This document shows, in pieces, positions 34,834 through 44,376 of a stretch of 64,000 nucleotides of DNA. The stretch lies in the NCBI RefSeq assembly GCF_050943825.1, contig NZ_JBMNPX010000009.1, forward strand, positions 41,770-105,769. The letters run 5' to 3'. The position numbers were made by a program, and so were the translations under genes. The notes beneath the pieces are model-generated. The model was not told where the DNA came from. It saw nothing but the letters and a program-made list of their open reading frames with translations, and ran no database searches. The DNA comes from Pseudoflavonifractor sp050943825 (lineage in GTDB: Bacteria; Bacillota; Clostridia; Oscillospirales; Oscillospiraceae). Position 1 is the first letter of the stretch. Every line of letters starts with the position of its first letter.

Positions 34834-36123
34834 TTACTTGAGCACGTTCTCGCAGAACCGCATCAGCAGCGCGGCGGCCTGGGAGCGGGTGGCGAAGCCG
34901 GAGGGCAGCAGGGCGCCTGCGTCGGTGCCGGTCAGCAGGCCCTGGGCAACCGCCCACTGCATGGCCTCCACCGCGTACTCGCCCACGCTGGCGGCGTCGG
35001 TGTAGCCGGAGAGGTCTGCCCGGGCGCTCACATCCCGGCCCAGCAGCTTGGCGGTACGGTAGAGGATGACCGCCGTCTGCTCCCGGGTGATGGTGTCCTC
35101 GGGACCGAAGCGGCCGTCGCCGTAGCCGGTGACAATGCCGTTGGCGTTGGCCCAGTTCACCGCGTCGGTGTACCAGGTGTCAGCGGCCACGTCGGTAAAG
35201 CCGGCGGAGGTGGTCACAGCGGGGCTGTTCTCCAGGCGGTAGAGAATGGTGACGATCATGGCCCGGCTGGTGGTCAGGTCGGGGGCAAAGAGCCCGTCGC
35301 CGGTGCCGCCCATGAGGCCCTTCTCGTAGACATAGGCCACGCTGTCATAGTACCAGCTGTCGGCGGCCACGTCGGTGAAGGGCAGGGTGGCGGCGGTCTC
35401 GCCGCCCTGGAAAGCGGCGGTGACGGTCACCGCGGAGGAGGGCATGGTGAAGGTATACTTGCCCTCTCCCTTGTCCGTCAGGGTCAGGGCCTTGCCGGAA
35501 CGGTCGGAGACGGTCAGCTGCTCCAGCTGATAACCGTCCTCAGGCTGGACGGTCAGGGTGACGGTGGTACCGGCGGCAGCACGGGTGGGGCTGGCGGTCA
35601 CCTTGCCGCCGGCGGCGGACTTCACGGTAATGGGCCAGGTGGTGACCACCGTGCCGGTAACGCCGTCCTCATCCACAGTGGGATAGGTGGTCTCGCCCAG
35701 ACCGCTGTCCAGGGTCTTCATGTCCAGAGCCTTGGCCACGGTAAAGGGGGTGTCAACGGTGGAGATGACGCCCAGGGTGAGGGCGCCGTTGTCGGTCAGC
35801 GCGCCGGACTTGGCGGTGACGTAGACGGTCACCTTGGCGCCGTCCTGCTTGAAGGTGGTGTACACGCCGGGGATGCCGCTCACGCTGTTGTCGGCGGCAA
35901 AGGCGTACACGGCGCTGTCAGCGGACAGGTCAAAGGTCACCTGCAGGCTCTGGCAGCCGTCGGGCAGGCCGGTGAAGCCCACTTCCTGGCTGGTGGCCTC
36001 CTCAGAGGAGGTCACCAGCCGGGGGCCGGAAGAGGCGGCGGCGACAGGGACGGCCAGCATGGAAACCACCATGGCCAGGGCCAGAAGCAGGGAGAAAACA
36101 GAGGTTTTACGCACGATTTTCAT
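34834..36123 (-). CDS. S-layer homology (SLH) surface protein with possible cohesin-like domain
   Basis: A 429-residue exported protein with a signal peptide (about 1-30, ending VPVAAAS). Residues about 35-165 form an all-beta region (LQVTFDLSADSAVYAF, then DGAKVTVYVTAKSG and GALTLGVIST) that resembles a cohesin fold by eye. A short bacterial repeat follows (about 170-240, TFTMPSSAVTVTAAF). Three SLH motifs occupy about 245-425 (FTDVAADSWYYDSV, FTDVAADTWYTDAV and a more diverged third), which bind pyruvylated cell-wall polymer. It starts 9 nt after the M60 peptidase stop. The cohesin call is tentative; the SLH call is firm. Confidence 0.88.
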   Translation of the reverse strand: MKIVRKTSVFSLLLALAMVVSMLAVPVAAASSGPRLVTSSEEATSQEVGFTGLPDGCQSLQVTFDLSADSAVYAFAADNSVSGIPGVYTTFKQDGAKVTVYVTAKSGALTDNGALTLGVISTVDTPFTVAKALDMKTLDSGLGETTYPTVDEDGVTGTVVTTWPITVKSAAGGKVTASPTRAAAGTTVTLTVQPEDGYQLEQLTVSDRSGKALTLTDKGEGKYTFTMPSSAVTVTAAFQGGETAATLPFTDVAADSWYYDSVAYVYEKGLMGGTGDGLFAPDLTTSRAMIVTILYRLENSPAVTTSAGFTDVAADTWYTDAVNWANANGIVTGYGDGRFGPEDTITREQTAVILYRTAKLLGRDVSARADLSGYTDAASVGEYAVEAMQWAVAQGLLTGTDAGALLPSGFATRSQAAALLMRFCENVLK

Positions 36124-36132
36124 CCTTCCTCA

Positions 36133-39100
36133 TTATCCGGCATTGCCGGTCAGTACAATCTCGGGCAGCTCAACAGGGTGCTCCTCGTCACCGCCGTCGG
36201 GGAAGCTGATCCACAGGGTCTGGCTGGTGACGCGCTTGCTGTCGGCGCTGTTGGGGTCATCGGTGCGGTAGAACACGGCACGGATCTCAATGGGGTAGTC
36301 GTCGGTGACGCCGGAGGTGCTGTTGAGCTCCTTCTCCTGCTCCATGTTGGGCACGAAGATGAAGAAGCCGTCGCTGGTGTCGCTGACTGCGCCGTCGCCG
36401 GGGATCTCGGCCAGCAGGTACAGCTCGCCGTTCATGGGGCGCTCAATGCTGCTCACAGTGCCAGCCTCGGGGGTGGTGTTGTAGCGGGCCTGAATCTCCA
36501 CGGTGTTGTACACGGGGTTGCCGCGGTAGGTGCCCAGAATCACCAGGGTACCGGCGGGGATGCCGTAGTAGGCCTCCTTCAGGATGCCCACAGTGGCGCC
36601 CTCGTAGAAGTCCACCCGGTCGCCGGGGTAGTCCAGCAGCTCCACAGAGGCGGTCTCAGACAAGCCGGTGATGGTCAGGGACACCACGGAGTAGGTCCAG
36701 ATGCGGGTGTCGTCGTCAGCAGCGCCGGGCTTGGTGAAGTAGGCCACCAGCTCGGTGCCGGACAGGGTGCCGTTCTTGACGGTGACGGTCTTCTCCTCGG
36801 TCTGCTCGTCGGCGTTGGTCACGCGGATCTGGGCGGTGACGGTGTACGCGCCGCTCATCTCGCTCTCATCGGTGACCTTGATGCCGGTCACATTCACAGC
36901 GGCGTCGTTCTTCATGGTGAAGGTGAGGGTGCCCTCGCCCTTCTCCTCGGTGTACAGGTCGGCGCTGATGGTCTTGTCGTAGGCCACACGGACCTCGTCG
37001 GCCTCAGCCTCAGCGCCCAGGTTGCCCAGCTTATCCACGGGCACCACGGAGTAGGTGTAGGTCAGGTTGTTGGCCGCGCGCAGGTCGTCCACATAGGTGG
37101 TCTTGGTGGTGAAGGCGATGGCCTTGCCGTTGCGGCGGATCTCATAGCCCAGGATGTTGGCGCTGTCGGTATGGCTGATGGTCAGGGTCACCTTGGACTC
37201 GCTGACAGAGGCGGACACAGTGGCGGTGCCGTCGGCAGCGCTGCCGCTCTCCAGACGGTAGTTGCGGGAGGCGTCGTTCAGGTACCAGATGGCCCGGGTC
37301 TCGGCGGTGTAGTCGTCCAGAATGGCCTTGGCGCCGTCGCTGAGGGTCATGCCCCAGCGGGTGAAGAACTCGGTCAGGTTCCGGTCGGCCACCTTGGAGG
37401 CGATGAGGGCCACCCGGTCGTCGTAGGAGTAGCTGCCGTACTCGTTGGCCTTCCACAGCTTGAAGAACTGGTTGAAGAAGGCCAGGGGCTGGTCGGCCTC
37501 GTCATAGGCCAGGTGGAGCTGCCAGTAGAGCCCCAGCTGGACGAACACGTTGTTGGCGGAGCCGGGGCGTCCCTGGGCCACCTTGTTGAAGATGTCCTCC
37601 CAGCGGCCGTCCTCGGTGAGACGGGTGTTCAGGGTCATGGAGGAGCCGTCCCAGGCCTGGAGGGCCAGGGAATAGATGTTGTTGGTGCACTCGGCCTTAC
37701 CCAGCTTATCCATGTTGTGGCCGATCTCGTGGGCGATGCCCCAGCCGAACAGACCGTTGGCCTGACCGGCGCCGGTGACGGAGGTGGGCTTGCCCTGGAC
37801 CAGAGCGGCGGTGGAGCCGTACTCCACGCCCACGTGGTTGACAGCGGCGTACATGAAGGCGCCGGGGAACATGCGCATGTAGCGGATGTTCTGGCGGGTG
37901 GTCATGGGATAGGTGTAGCCGGACAGGGCGGTGTCAGCGTCGATGATGCCCTGGACCTTGTTGGCGATGAAGAGCTCTTCCTCCCAGGCCAGGATGTTGT
38001 TGTACATGGCGTTGACCATGGCGTCCTCGTCATTGTTCACGCCCTTCAGGCCAGAGAGCACCTGGTCGGCGGGCAGGGACAGGAGCACGCTGGGGGTGGA
38101 GATCTCGGTGGCGTTGCGGATGTTGGTGGTCAGGCCGGTGGAGGACAGGCCGCCGACATAGGCGGTCAGCTCCTGCACGTAGGTGCGGATGGCCTCCTTC
38201 CGGGCGCCCTCATCCAGGGTGTACCAGTTGGACAGCTCCAGCACAGGCATCTCCCAGGCGTTCTGGAGCACACGGACCTGAATCTTGATCTCCTCGGGGC
38301 GGCTGCCGGCGTAGGTCAGGTAGAGCATGCCGCCGCGGGTGGCCTTCAGGTTGCCGATCTGGGGCACGGTGATATAGTTGCGGCCGTTCTGCAGGGCCAC
38401 GGGGGTGCCCTTCCACACGCCGGACTCGCCGTAGAACTGGGTGGGCACCACATAGACGGTGGCGTCGTCGGACAGCTGGGCATAAATGGCCACGGTGGCG
38501 CCCGCAGCGGCGGTGATGCCCAGGGGCTGGAGCTCGCTGGCGGTCTGGCCGGCGGCCTTATCGGCGGCGGCGGTGGTGCTGCGGCTCTGGAAGTCGTTCT
38601 TCACCAGGCCCAGGGCGCTGGTGTCCTCAGCCAGCAGCTTGGCGGCCAGATTCAGCTCATCGCGGAGCCGGTTCAGGTCCATGTAGAAGCTGCTCAGGGC
38701 GGTGAGACGCTCGCTCAGGGCGGTGATGTCCGCCTCCTCCACAGTGCCCTTCAGCTCGGTGAAGGTGCCGTCGGTGAAGAGGTTGGCAATATCCTCAGCC
38801 AGGGTGTCGCTCTCGTAGAAGGCGATCTCGGAGATGCTCACGCGGGGACCGCCGGCCTTCTCGCCCAGAGCCAGGGTGACGCTCTTGACGCCCTCGGTCT
38901 CGGGGAAGGTGACGATGTAGTAGTCGCTGCCGGTGATGTTCACACCGCTGCGGTAATAGGTGGCCAGAGTCTCGCCGCCCTCACCCTTGAGAGTGACGGT
39001 GTAGTTGTCAATGCGGTTCTTGTAGGCGGCGTCCAGGTAGGGCACCACCAGCAGATAGTTCATCTTGTGGGTGGAGGCAAAGGTGTAGGTGATGCTGCTG

Positions 39101-39390
39101 TTGTTCCACCAGGTGGCGGCCACCCAGTAGGTGTTGGGGTCGTTGTCGGTCAGGTCGGTGCTGACGTTAAAGTTGGGGCACAGGTTCTTGTCCACATTGC
39201 TGCGGTCGGCCATGACAATGGAGGTGACCTCGCTGTTTTCAATGCGGCCGGTGGTGGGCAGCTCGGGCATGTTGAAGCTCTCGCGCTTGGGGGTGCCCAG
39301 GGCAATGGCGGAGTAGTCGCCCAGGCCGTGGTTGTTGCCCGCTCTCACAGCCACCTCATACTCGGTGCCGTTGGTCAGGCCGGTGATCAC
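36133..39390 (-). pseudogene. M60-family (enhancin-like) metallopeptidase, C-terminal part of a gene split by a TAG codon
   Basis: This is the larger piece of one gene. The frame is open from 39459, right after the in-frame stop; the first ATG is 39390. Counting from that ATG: end of an Fn3 domain (1-40), an F5/8-type carbohydrate-binding-like domain (about 48-195), then the M60 catalytic region with zinc motif HEIGH (554-558, bases 37717-37731) and a downstream Glu eight residues later, as in gluzincin M60-like proteases. About 400 residues of beta-rich repeats follow. M60 enzymes cleave mucin-type O-glycoproteins. This piece has no signal peptide, so if translated alone it would stay inside the cell. 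Confidence 0.85.
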
Positions 39391-39459
39391 CGCGCCCAGA
39401 GAGGCGGTGGTGCTGCCCCAGGCCTGGAACTGGTCGGCGCCCTTCTCGCGGTAGTAGAC

Positions 39460-39462
39460 CTA
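39460..39462 (-). other. In-frame TAG interrupting the M60 peptidase gene
   Basis: The minus strand reads TAC TAT TAG GTC TAC TAC through an otherwise uninterrupted Fn3 domain. No length change is needed to restore the frame, so one base substitution (for example from AAG or CAG) explains it. A sequencing error, a real nonsense mutation or readthrough are all possible. Confidence 0.9.
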
Positions 39463-41016
39463 ATAGTAGGTGGCGTCCTTGGTCTTGCTCCAGGACAGGC
39501 GCAGCGCGGTGTCCGCAGCCTCAACCACCAGGTTGGAGGGGGCGCCGGGCACGGAGGCGGGCAGGGGCACGGCGGACAGCACCGTGGAAGGGGTGCCGGT
39601 CCAGTCGCCGTTGGTGGCGGCAACCTGGAAGTAGTAGGTGGTATTGTTCTCCAGGCCGGAGATAACCGCCTTGTTGGTGCTGACGGCGGTGCTCTGGTTC
39701 AGGTTGCCCTTGCTGGCGCCGTAGCTGACGGTGTAGCCGGTGACGTTGTTCACGCTGTCCCAGATCAGAGTGATCTCCTTGTCGCCGGCGGTGGCGGCCA
39801 GGTTCTTCACCTGGTTGTCCTCCACCACGGCGTCGGACACGATGTCCTTGAGGAACTCAATCTGGGTGACGGTGGCAAACTCGGGCTTGTCGCCGGTCTG
39901 GCCCTCCACCTTGGAGACGGTGATGGTCACCTTCTTCACGGGCACCTTCTTGCCCAGGTCAATGGTCACCACGTTGGCACCGGCAGTGCGGCTGATGGCG
40001 TGGGTGCCGGCGGGGGCGGCGACATTGAAGGGAATCTCCATGGGCTCATCCTGGCCCTCCACCTCCACCAGGGCGGTACCGGCCTGAATGCCGCCGTTTC
40101 CGCTGGGGGAGGTAATGGAGATCTCGCTCATCTCGGTGGGCTCCTCCAGGGTGATGGGAATGGACAGCTCCTCCGCCTCTGCGGCAGGAGCCACGGTAAC
40201 CGTGCTCTCGCCGGTGAACAGATTCTCCAGGCTGCCGTCAGCAACGGTCAGACCCTCCTGCTCCACGGTGGCGGAGACAATGGCGGCAGTGTCCAGCTCC
40301 TTGGGGGCGCCGCTGACGTCCACCATCTTGTTCACATAGGACAGGTCGGTGATATCCACCACGCCGTCGCCGTTCAGGTCGTAGAGGTCCAGCTCATCGG
40401 ACTCACCCAGCTGACCGTCCATGGCGGTCAGGTCGGCGCTGTCCACGGCGCCGCTGCCGTCCATGTCGCCCAGGGAAAAGGTGCCGTCGTCAGTGGACAC
40501 AATCACATGCTTGGAGTAGTCCTTGAGGGTAACGGTGGTGGTGCAGTCGGCGTAGCCGGCGCCGGTCAGGGTGAGAGTGTACTCCTTGCCCACGGCCTTG
40601 TCGGCGGGCAGGCCGGAGAGCACCACCTGATAATAGCCGATCTGCTCCTCAGTGGTCCGGGTTACACCCTGAACATTCTGCTTCTCCACGGAGACCTGGC
40701 CGGCGGTGATGCCGGTGCCGGAGACCGCCTTGGTCTCCAGGTCAATGGTGGCGGTGTTCTGGCTGCCGTCGGTCAGCTGGAGCTTGATGCCCCGCCTGGC
40801 CACGCCTGCCGCCGTCTGGGGCAGGGCAAAGCGGATGGTCAGCGCGATGGAGCCGGTGGTCTGGCTCACGCTCTTCGCGGTGTCCTCCCGGGTGGAGACG
40901 GCGGCTGCGGACGGCAGCCAGGTGGTGCAGAGGGAGCCCACCATGGCCAGGCTCAGCAGGCCGGAAATGACCCGATTCGTATACTTCAATGCAGTCAACC
41001 TTCCTCTCTGTATCAT
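39460..41016 (-). pseudogene. N-terminal part of the dockerin-M60 peptidase (signal peptide, dockerin, Fn3)
   Basis: A 518-residue piece ending at TAG 39460. It has a signal peptide (about 1-39, ending LPSAAA), a beta domain (about 50-165), a type I dockerin with two calcium loops (183-232: DMDGSGAVDSADL and DLNGDGVVDITDL), a carbohydrate-binding-like domain (about 280-392), one complete Fn3 (about 402-484) and the first third of a second Fn3 (from 490). The stop falls in a beta strand of that Fn3 (TYY-stop-VYYREKG) and the same frame continues for 1,108 more residues. Whole gene: about 1,627 residues. The start is supported by GGAAGGTTG. Confidence 0.88.
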
Positions 41017-41103
41017 TCAAACACAGTTGTTCCCAGCCTGAGCCGGAACGGCGGGGCTCTGCCCCTTTCTGCCGTTGTACGGCACAGCTGGGATATTGCG
41101 GAG

Positions 41104-41132
41104 ATTATACCTGATAAGTCCTACTCTTTCAA
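41104..41132 (-). promoter_or_regulatory. Sigma-A promoter of the M60/SLH surface operon
   Basis: Minus strand TTGAAA (41127-41132), 17 nt, TATAAT (41104-41109). It predicts a leader of about 80 nt before the peptidase ATG at 41016. The rest of the gap to the next terminator is AT-rich and shows no gene. Confidence 0.7.
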
Positions 41133-41266
41133 TAGACATTTGGTCACTTTTCAATTTTTATACTGTCTATCCAAATTTCTATTGTAACTTTTCATTTTTC
41201 AGATGTTCTGCACAATCCCTTGTCTCACAACGGCTAAAGCCATGTTCTCCCTCATTTTGGAGCAAA

Positions 41267-41310
41267 AAAAGGACAGCCTGTCCGTTTTTCTCCAGACAGG
41301 CCGTCCTTTT
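41267..41310 (-). terminator. Intrinsic terminator of the UroD-like gene
   Basis: On the minus strand GGACGGCCTGTCTGG pairs, with one bulge, to GGACAGGCTGTCC and a T-run follows. It lies directly after the UroD-like stop codon. Confidence 0.8.
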
Positions 41311-41314
41311 GTGT

Positions 41315-42373
41315 CTATTCACCTGTTTTTCTCAATTCCGGCTCGTACATGGCCAGGATATTTTCAGTGGGAACATCATTCTGCAGGTAATGGGCGGAGG
41401 TCATGATATAGCCGCCCTTCTCCCCCAGAATGGAGATTGCCCGGCGCACTGCCGCGCGCACCTCATCGGGTGTGCCCTTGGGCAGGGTGGACTGGAGGCA
41501 GATGCCGCCGTGGAAGCTGAGCCGGTCTCCCCAGGTATCCTTGAGCCACCGGAAATCCATCCCCTTTGCCATGGGCTGGAGGGGGTTGAGCACGTCAATG
41601 GGCAGCTCCGCCAGCTTGGGCAGCTGGGAGAGCACTGCGCCGCAGGAGTGGTACATGATGGGCTTGCCGTAGGACTTGATCACAGCGTTCATCCGGCGGT
41701 GATAGGGGTAGACAAACTCCTCCAGCATGTCCGGGGACAGGAGCAGGGCGTTCTGGGCGGCAATGTCATCGTAGGTATACACCATATCCAGATACTGCCC
41801 CGCCGCCTCCATGGCCCGGCGGATGAACGTGCACCAGTAGGTACAGAACTTGTCCATAATGTAGTGGACTATCTCCGGGTCCATGACCAGATCCATCATG
41901 AACTGCTCGTAGCCCCGCAAGGCCCAGGCGTACTCAAAGATGCCTCCCGCGTGAAGCTTGAGAAACCGTTTCTCATGAAGAGGCGCAATCTGGGCGGCAA
42001 AGTGCTCCCACTCAAAGGCCTCCGGGTCGGGCCACTTGTTGTAGCGCTCCAGATCCTCCACCGACCGGGCGTAGGCCAGGGGATAGGATGCGTACTCGTC
42101 ATAGGTGCAGTACTGGTTGCGCACCGGACGGCGGTGGACTCCCATGTGGTCAAAATAGCTGCCGTCGGGCAGGATCTCAGGGTCCGGCAGCGTGGAGCGG
42201 GGAAAGACGAACTGCATGTCCACATCCAGCAGGTCGTACAGCTCCGCCTCCTCCCGGGCGTCAAAGTGCTTCAGCAGCCGCTCCACCACCTCGGGCACCG
42301 CCCAGAAGTCCACCGGGCAGCGGTCCAGCTGCCGGTGGGCCAGAGCGGCCAGTACCCGTTCTCTGTGTGTCAT
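41315..42373 (-). CDS. Uroporphyrinogen decarboxylase-family protein (probable methyltransferase-like)
   Basis: A 352-residue TIM-barrel protein of the UroD/MtaA family, starting MTHRERVLAALAHRQLDRCPVDFW. Members encoded inside catabolic clusters are usually not haem enzymes but corrinoid-dependent methyltransferase relatives of unknown role. The haem-enzyme N-terminal RxPVWxMRQAG motif is absent. HSCGAVL (about 245) could be the zinc-binding His/Cys pair of the methyltransferases. ATG 42373 has AGGAGATG upstream; a longer frame from 42409 overlaps the DUF624 gene. No corrinoid protein gene is nearby. Confidence 0.75.
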   Translation of the reverse strand: MTHRERVLAALAHRQLDRCPVDFWAVPEVVERLLKHFDAREEAELYDLLDVDMQFVFPRSTLPDPEILPDGSYFDHMGVHRRPVRNQYCTYDEYASYPLAYARSVEDLERYNKWPDPEAFEWEHFAAQIAPLHEKRFLKLHAGGIFEYAWALRGYEQFMMDLVMDPEIVHYIMDKFCTYWCTFIRRAMEAAGQYLDMVYTYDDIAAQNALLLSPDMLEEFVYPYHRRMNAVIKSYGKPIMYHSCGAVLSQLPKLAELPIDVLNPLQPMAKGMDFRWLKDTWGDRLSFHGGICLQSTLPKGTPDEVRAAVRRAISILGEKGGYIMTSAHYLQNDVPTENILAMYEPELRKTGE

Positions 42374-42386
42374 AGCGCATCTCCTC

Positions 42387-43028
42387 TCATTCTGCGTACC
42401 AGGGGTCATCCTCCGGCCCCAGCGCCTGATTGTCCTTTGCCAGCTGTCGGAGCACCGGCTCCTGGAGGAAGGAGGCGCCCCAGCAGAGCAGCCCGGGGAG
42501 CAGAAGAATCAGGGGCGGCAGCAGTACCGTCAGAAAGACTGTGGCCAGCAGCATGGCCGCCACCCCAATGGTGCGCAGCGGGTGCCCCGCGGCCAGCAGA
42601 ACGCTGGATGCCAGCAGCCGCCCGGCGGTCATGTCGTACCGGGACAGCGGCGGGAATAGCCAGGCCAGCACCGCCAGAAACACCACTGCCAGCAGCACCA
42701 CCAGACCGAAGTAGAGGGCGGAAAAGACCTCCACATCGCTTATGGCGAAGCGGTAAAAGACCAGCAGTCCTCCCACCGCCAGCATGAGCAGGGAGAAAAT
42801 AATCCCCTGCTTCAGATTCTGGCGGAAGCTGTGCCAGTAGCAGCTCCAGATACCGCTTCTGTGCCGCCGCAGGGCCTTGACCGCCGTGTAGTAGGCGGCA
42901 GCCCAGGATGCCCCGGCTGTGACCACCGGGATGCAGCCCAGCAGCAGCAGACCGCTCAGCGCCATCCACTTGGACAGCATATCCATGAAGCCGAAGAACA
43001 GCTCCTTCAACCCACCATTGCCTTCCAT
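42387..43028 (-). CDS. DUF624 (YesL-like) membrane protein
   Basis: A 213-residue membrane protein with five hydrophobic segments, beginning MALSGLLLLGCIPVVTAGAS, a family hallmark, and an amphipathic C-terminus. It sits between an MFS sugar-type transporter and a UroD-like gene, with 4-14 nt gaps, so the three are one operon. Function unknown; members accompany carbohydrate transport genes. It is only distantly similar to the DUF624 protein at 7124. Confidence 0.78.
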   Translation of the reverse strand: MEGNGGLKELFFGFMDMLSKWMALSGLLLLGCIPVVTAGASWAAAYYTAVKALRRHRSGIWSCYWHSFRQNLKQGIIFSLLMLAVGGLLVFYRFAISDVEVFSALYFGLVVLLAVVFLAVLAWLFPPLSRYDMTAGRLLASSVLLAAGHPLRTIGVAAMLLATVFLTVLLPPLILLLPGLLCWGASFLQEPVLRQLAKDNQALGPEDDPWYAE

Positions 43029-43032
43029 ACTG

Positions 43033-44295
43033 TCAAACCTCCTGTCTCCGCCCGGCGTCCGGGCTCTGTCTCTCCTGCCGCCGTCCAGCCCAGGCCAGCA
43101 GCGCGCAGGCCAGGAAAAAGACGCCGCCGCAGAAGAGAAACAGGCTTCTGTATGTTCCTGTCCCGTCCCGCACCAGTCCGTAGGTCACCGGCGCCAGGGT
43201 GGAGGCCAGGCCTGTGCAGACAAAATACAGCCCCATCAGGTTTCCCGCCCCGCCCTCACGCCGGAAACTCAGCCACAGGGGGTAGATGTAGATGTTGACC
43301 ATGCCCCAGCAGCCGCCGTACACCACGCACAGCAGCCAGGCGCCCGCCAGCGCCATGGAGGGTCCGCTGCCGCACAGGGCGAAAAACAGAATCTGTACAC
43401 AGGCGGAGGCCCCCAGGAACAGTGCGACCATCCGCCACGGAGTGCGTCTGCTCCGCAGAATGCTGCAGGCCAGTGAGGCCAGGAAATAGGCCCCCATGTA
43501 CACCGCCAGATACAGCGGTGCCCGTCCTGCCTCCAGTCCCATCCACTCGGTGGAAAACAGGGTGAAGAAATACTCGAAGGCGGAGTTTGCCATGAAGGCC
43601 AGGGCCACCGCCAGCAGTATGGCGGCCAGCGCGGGCAGGTCCTGTCCACGGAGAGCGGCAGCCAGCCCGCCCGGCTCCCGCTGACGTTCCGTCAGCGCCA
43701 TCTGCCGGGAGTCCTCTTCCCGCACAATGGAGCAGCCCCAGAGCGCCGCGGCCACCGCCGCGCCGCCTCCCACTGCAAAGACCAGCCGCAGGTCTGCCCC
43801 GCCCGACACCAGACGGTTGCTGAACAGGTAGGCCATGACGCTGGCCAGCGCCAGCATGCACGAACCAACCGCATTGGACTGAACAATGTGCTCCGGTGGA
43901 ACACAGTCCACCTGAATGGCACTGAGCGGCGCCCGCCAGTAGGCAACCGTCAGGCTGTACGCCACCAGGACGGCCAGCAGGCTCCACATTCCCTCCAGCC
44001 ACGGGATCAGCAGGAAGAAGAGGCCGCAGCTCACCGCGCCGGACAGAATATAGGGCCGCCGACGGCCGAACCGGCAACGGGTCCGGTCGGACAGAGCGCC
44101 TACCGCCGGGTGGATCAGCATGGCCAGGAAGTTACAGGCTGACAGGATGGCCCCCACCTGTGCCGCCGTGGAAAGCCGCTGGGTGAGCAGCAGAGGGACG
44201 AAAGCGCTGTACAGTGGCTGGGTGATGTAGTTGGAAAAGGAAAACAGCGCAATGCCAAAGGCCAGTTTCCAGTTAAAGGGGCTGTATGTCTCCAT
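43033..44295 (-). CDS. MFS transporter, sugar:cation symporter-like
   Basis: A 420-residue protein with twelve membrane segments. GALSDRTRCRFGRRRPYI in the loop between TM2 and TM3 is the major-facilitator motif in the form seen in glycoside-pentoside-hexuronide and sucrose symporters. It is the first gene of a three-gene group after the nucleoside operon, separated from it by a GC-rich hairpin. The cargo cannot be read from sequence; a sugar or nucleoside is likely from the neighbours. Confidence 0.82.
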   Translation of the reverse strand: METYSPFNWKLAFGIALFSFSNYITQPLYSAFVPLLLTQRLSTAAQVGAILSACNFLAMLIHPAVGALSDRTRCRFGRRRPYILSGAVSCGLFFLLIPWLEGMWSLLAVLVAYSLTVAYWRAPLSAIQVDCVPPEHIVQSNAVGSCMLALASVMAYLFSNRLVSGGADLRLVFAVGGGAAVAAALWGCSIVREEDSRQMALTERQREPGGLAAALRGQDLPALAAILLAVALAFMANSAFEYFFTLFSTEWMGLEAGRAPLYLAVYMGAYFLASLACSILRSRRTPWRMVALFLGASACVQILFFALCGSGPSMALAGAWLLCVVYGGCWGMVNIYIYPLWLSFRREGGAGNLMGLYFVCTGLASTLAPVTYGLVRDGTGTYRSLFLFCGGVFFLACALLAWAGRRQERQSPDAGRRQEV

Positions 44296-44335
44296 AGAGG
44301 CCTCCTCGCGGATTCGGCAGGCACCGTCTCATGCA

Positions 44336-44369
44336 ACAGGGGCCCGGCCCATACGGGCCGGGCCCCTTG
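44336..44369. terminator. GC-rich hairpin after the nucleoside operon
   Basis: A 14-bp stem (AGGGGCCCGGCCC... with GGGCCGGGCCCCT) around a four-base loop lies between deoD and the MFS gene. There is no T-run in the transcribed direction, so termination may be partial and transcription could continue into the MFS group. Confidence 0.6.
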
Positions 44370-44376
44370 TCTCCGT

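Noticed and set aside
39460..39462. TAG as a pyrrolysine codon
   Set aside because: Pyrrolysine is used in methylamine methyltransferases, not in Fn3 domains, and neither a PYLIS-like context nor pyl genes are visible. A nonsense change or error is simpler.
34693..41187. A 2,164-codon open frame on the plus strand
   Set aside because: It lies antisense to the redox, SLH and M60 genes, runs through the terminator at 34789, is made mostly of Gly/Val/His/Gln/Ala, and has no ribosome binding site. It results from codon bias in GC-rich genes on the other strand.
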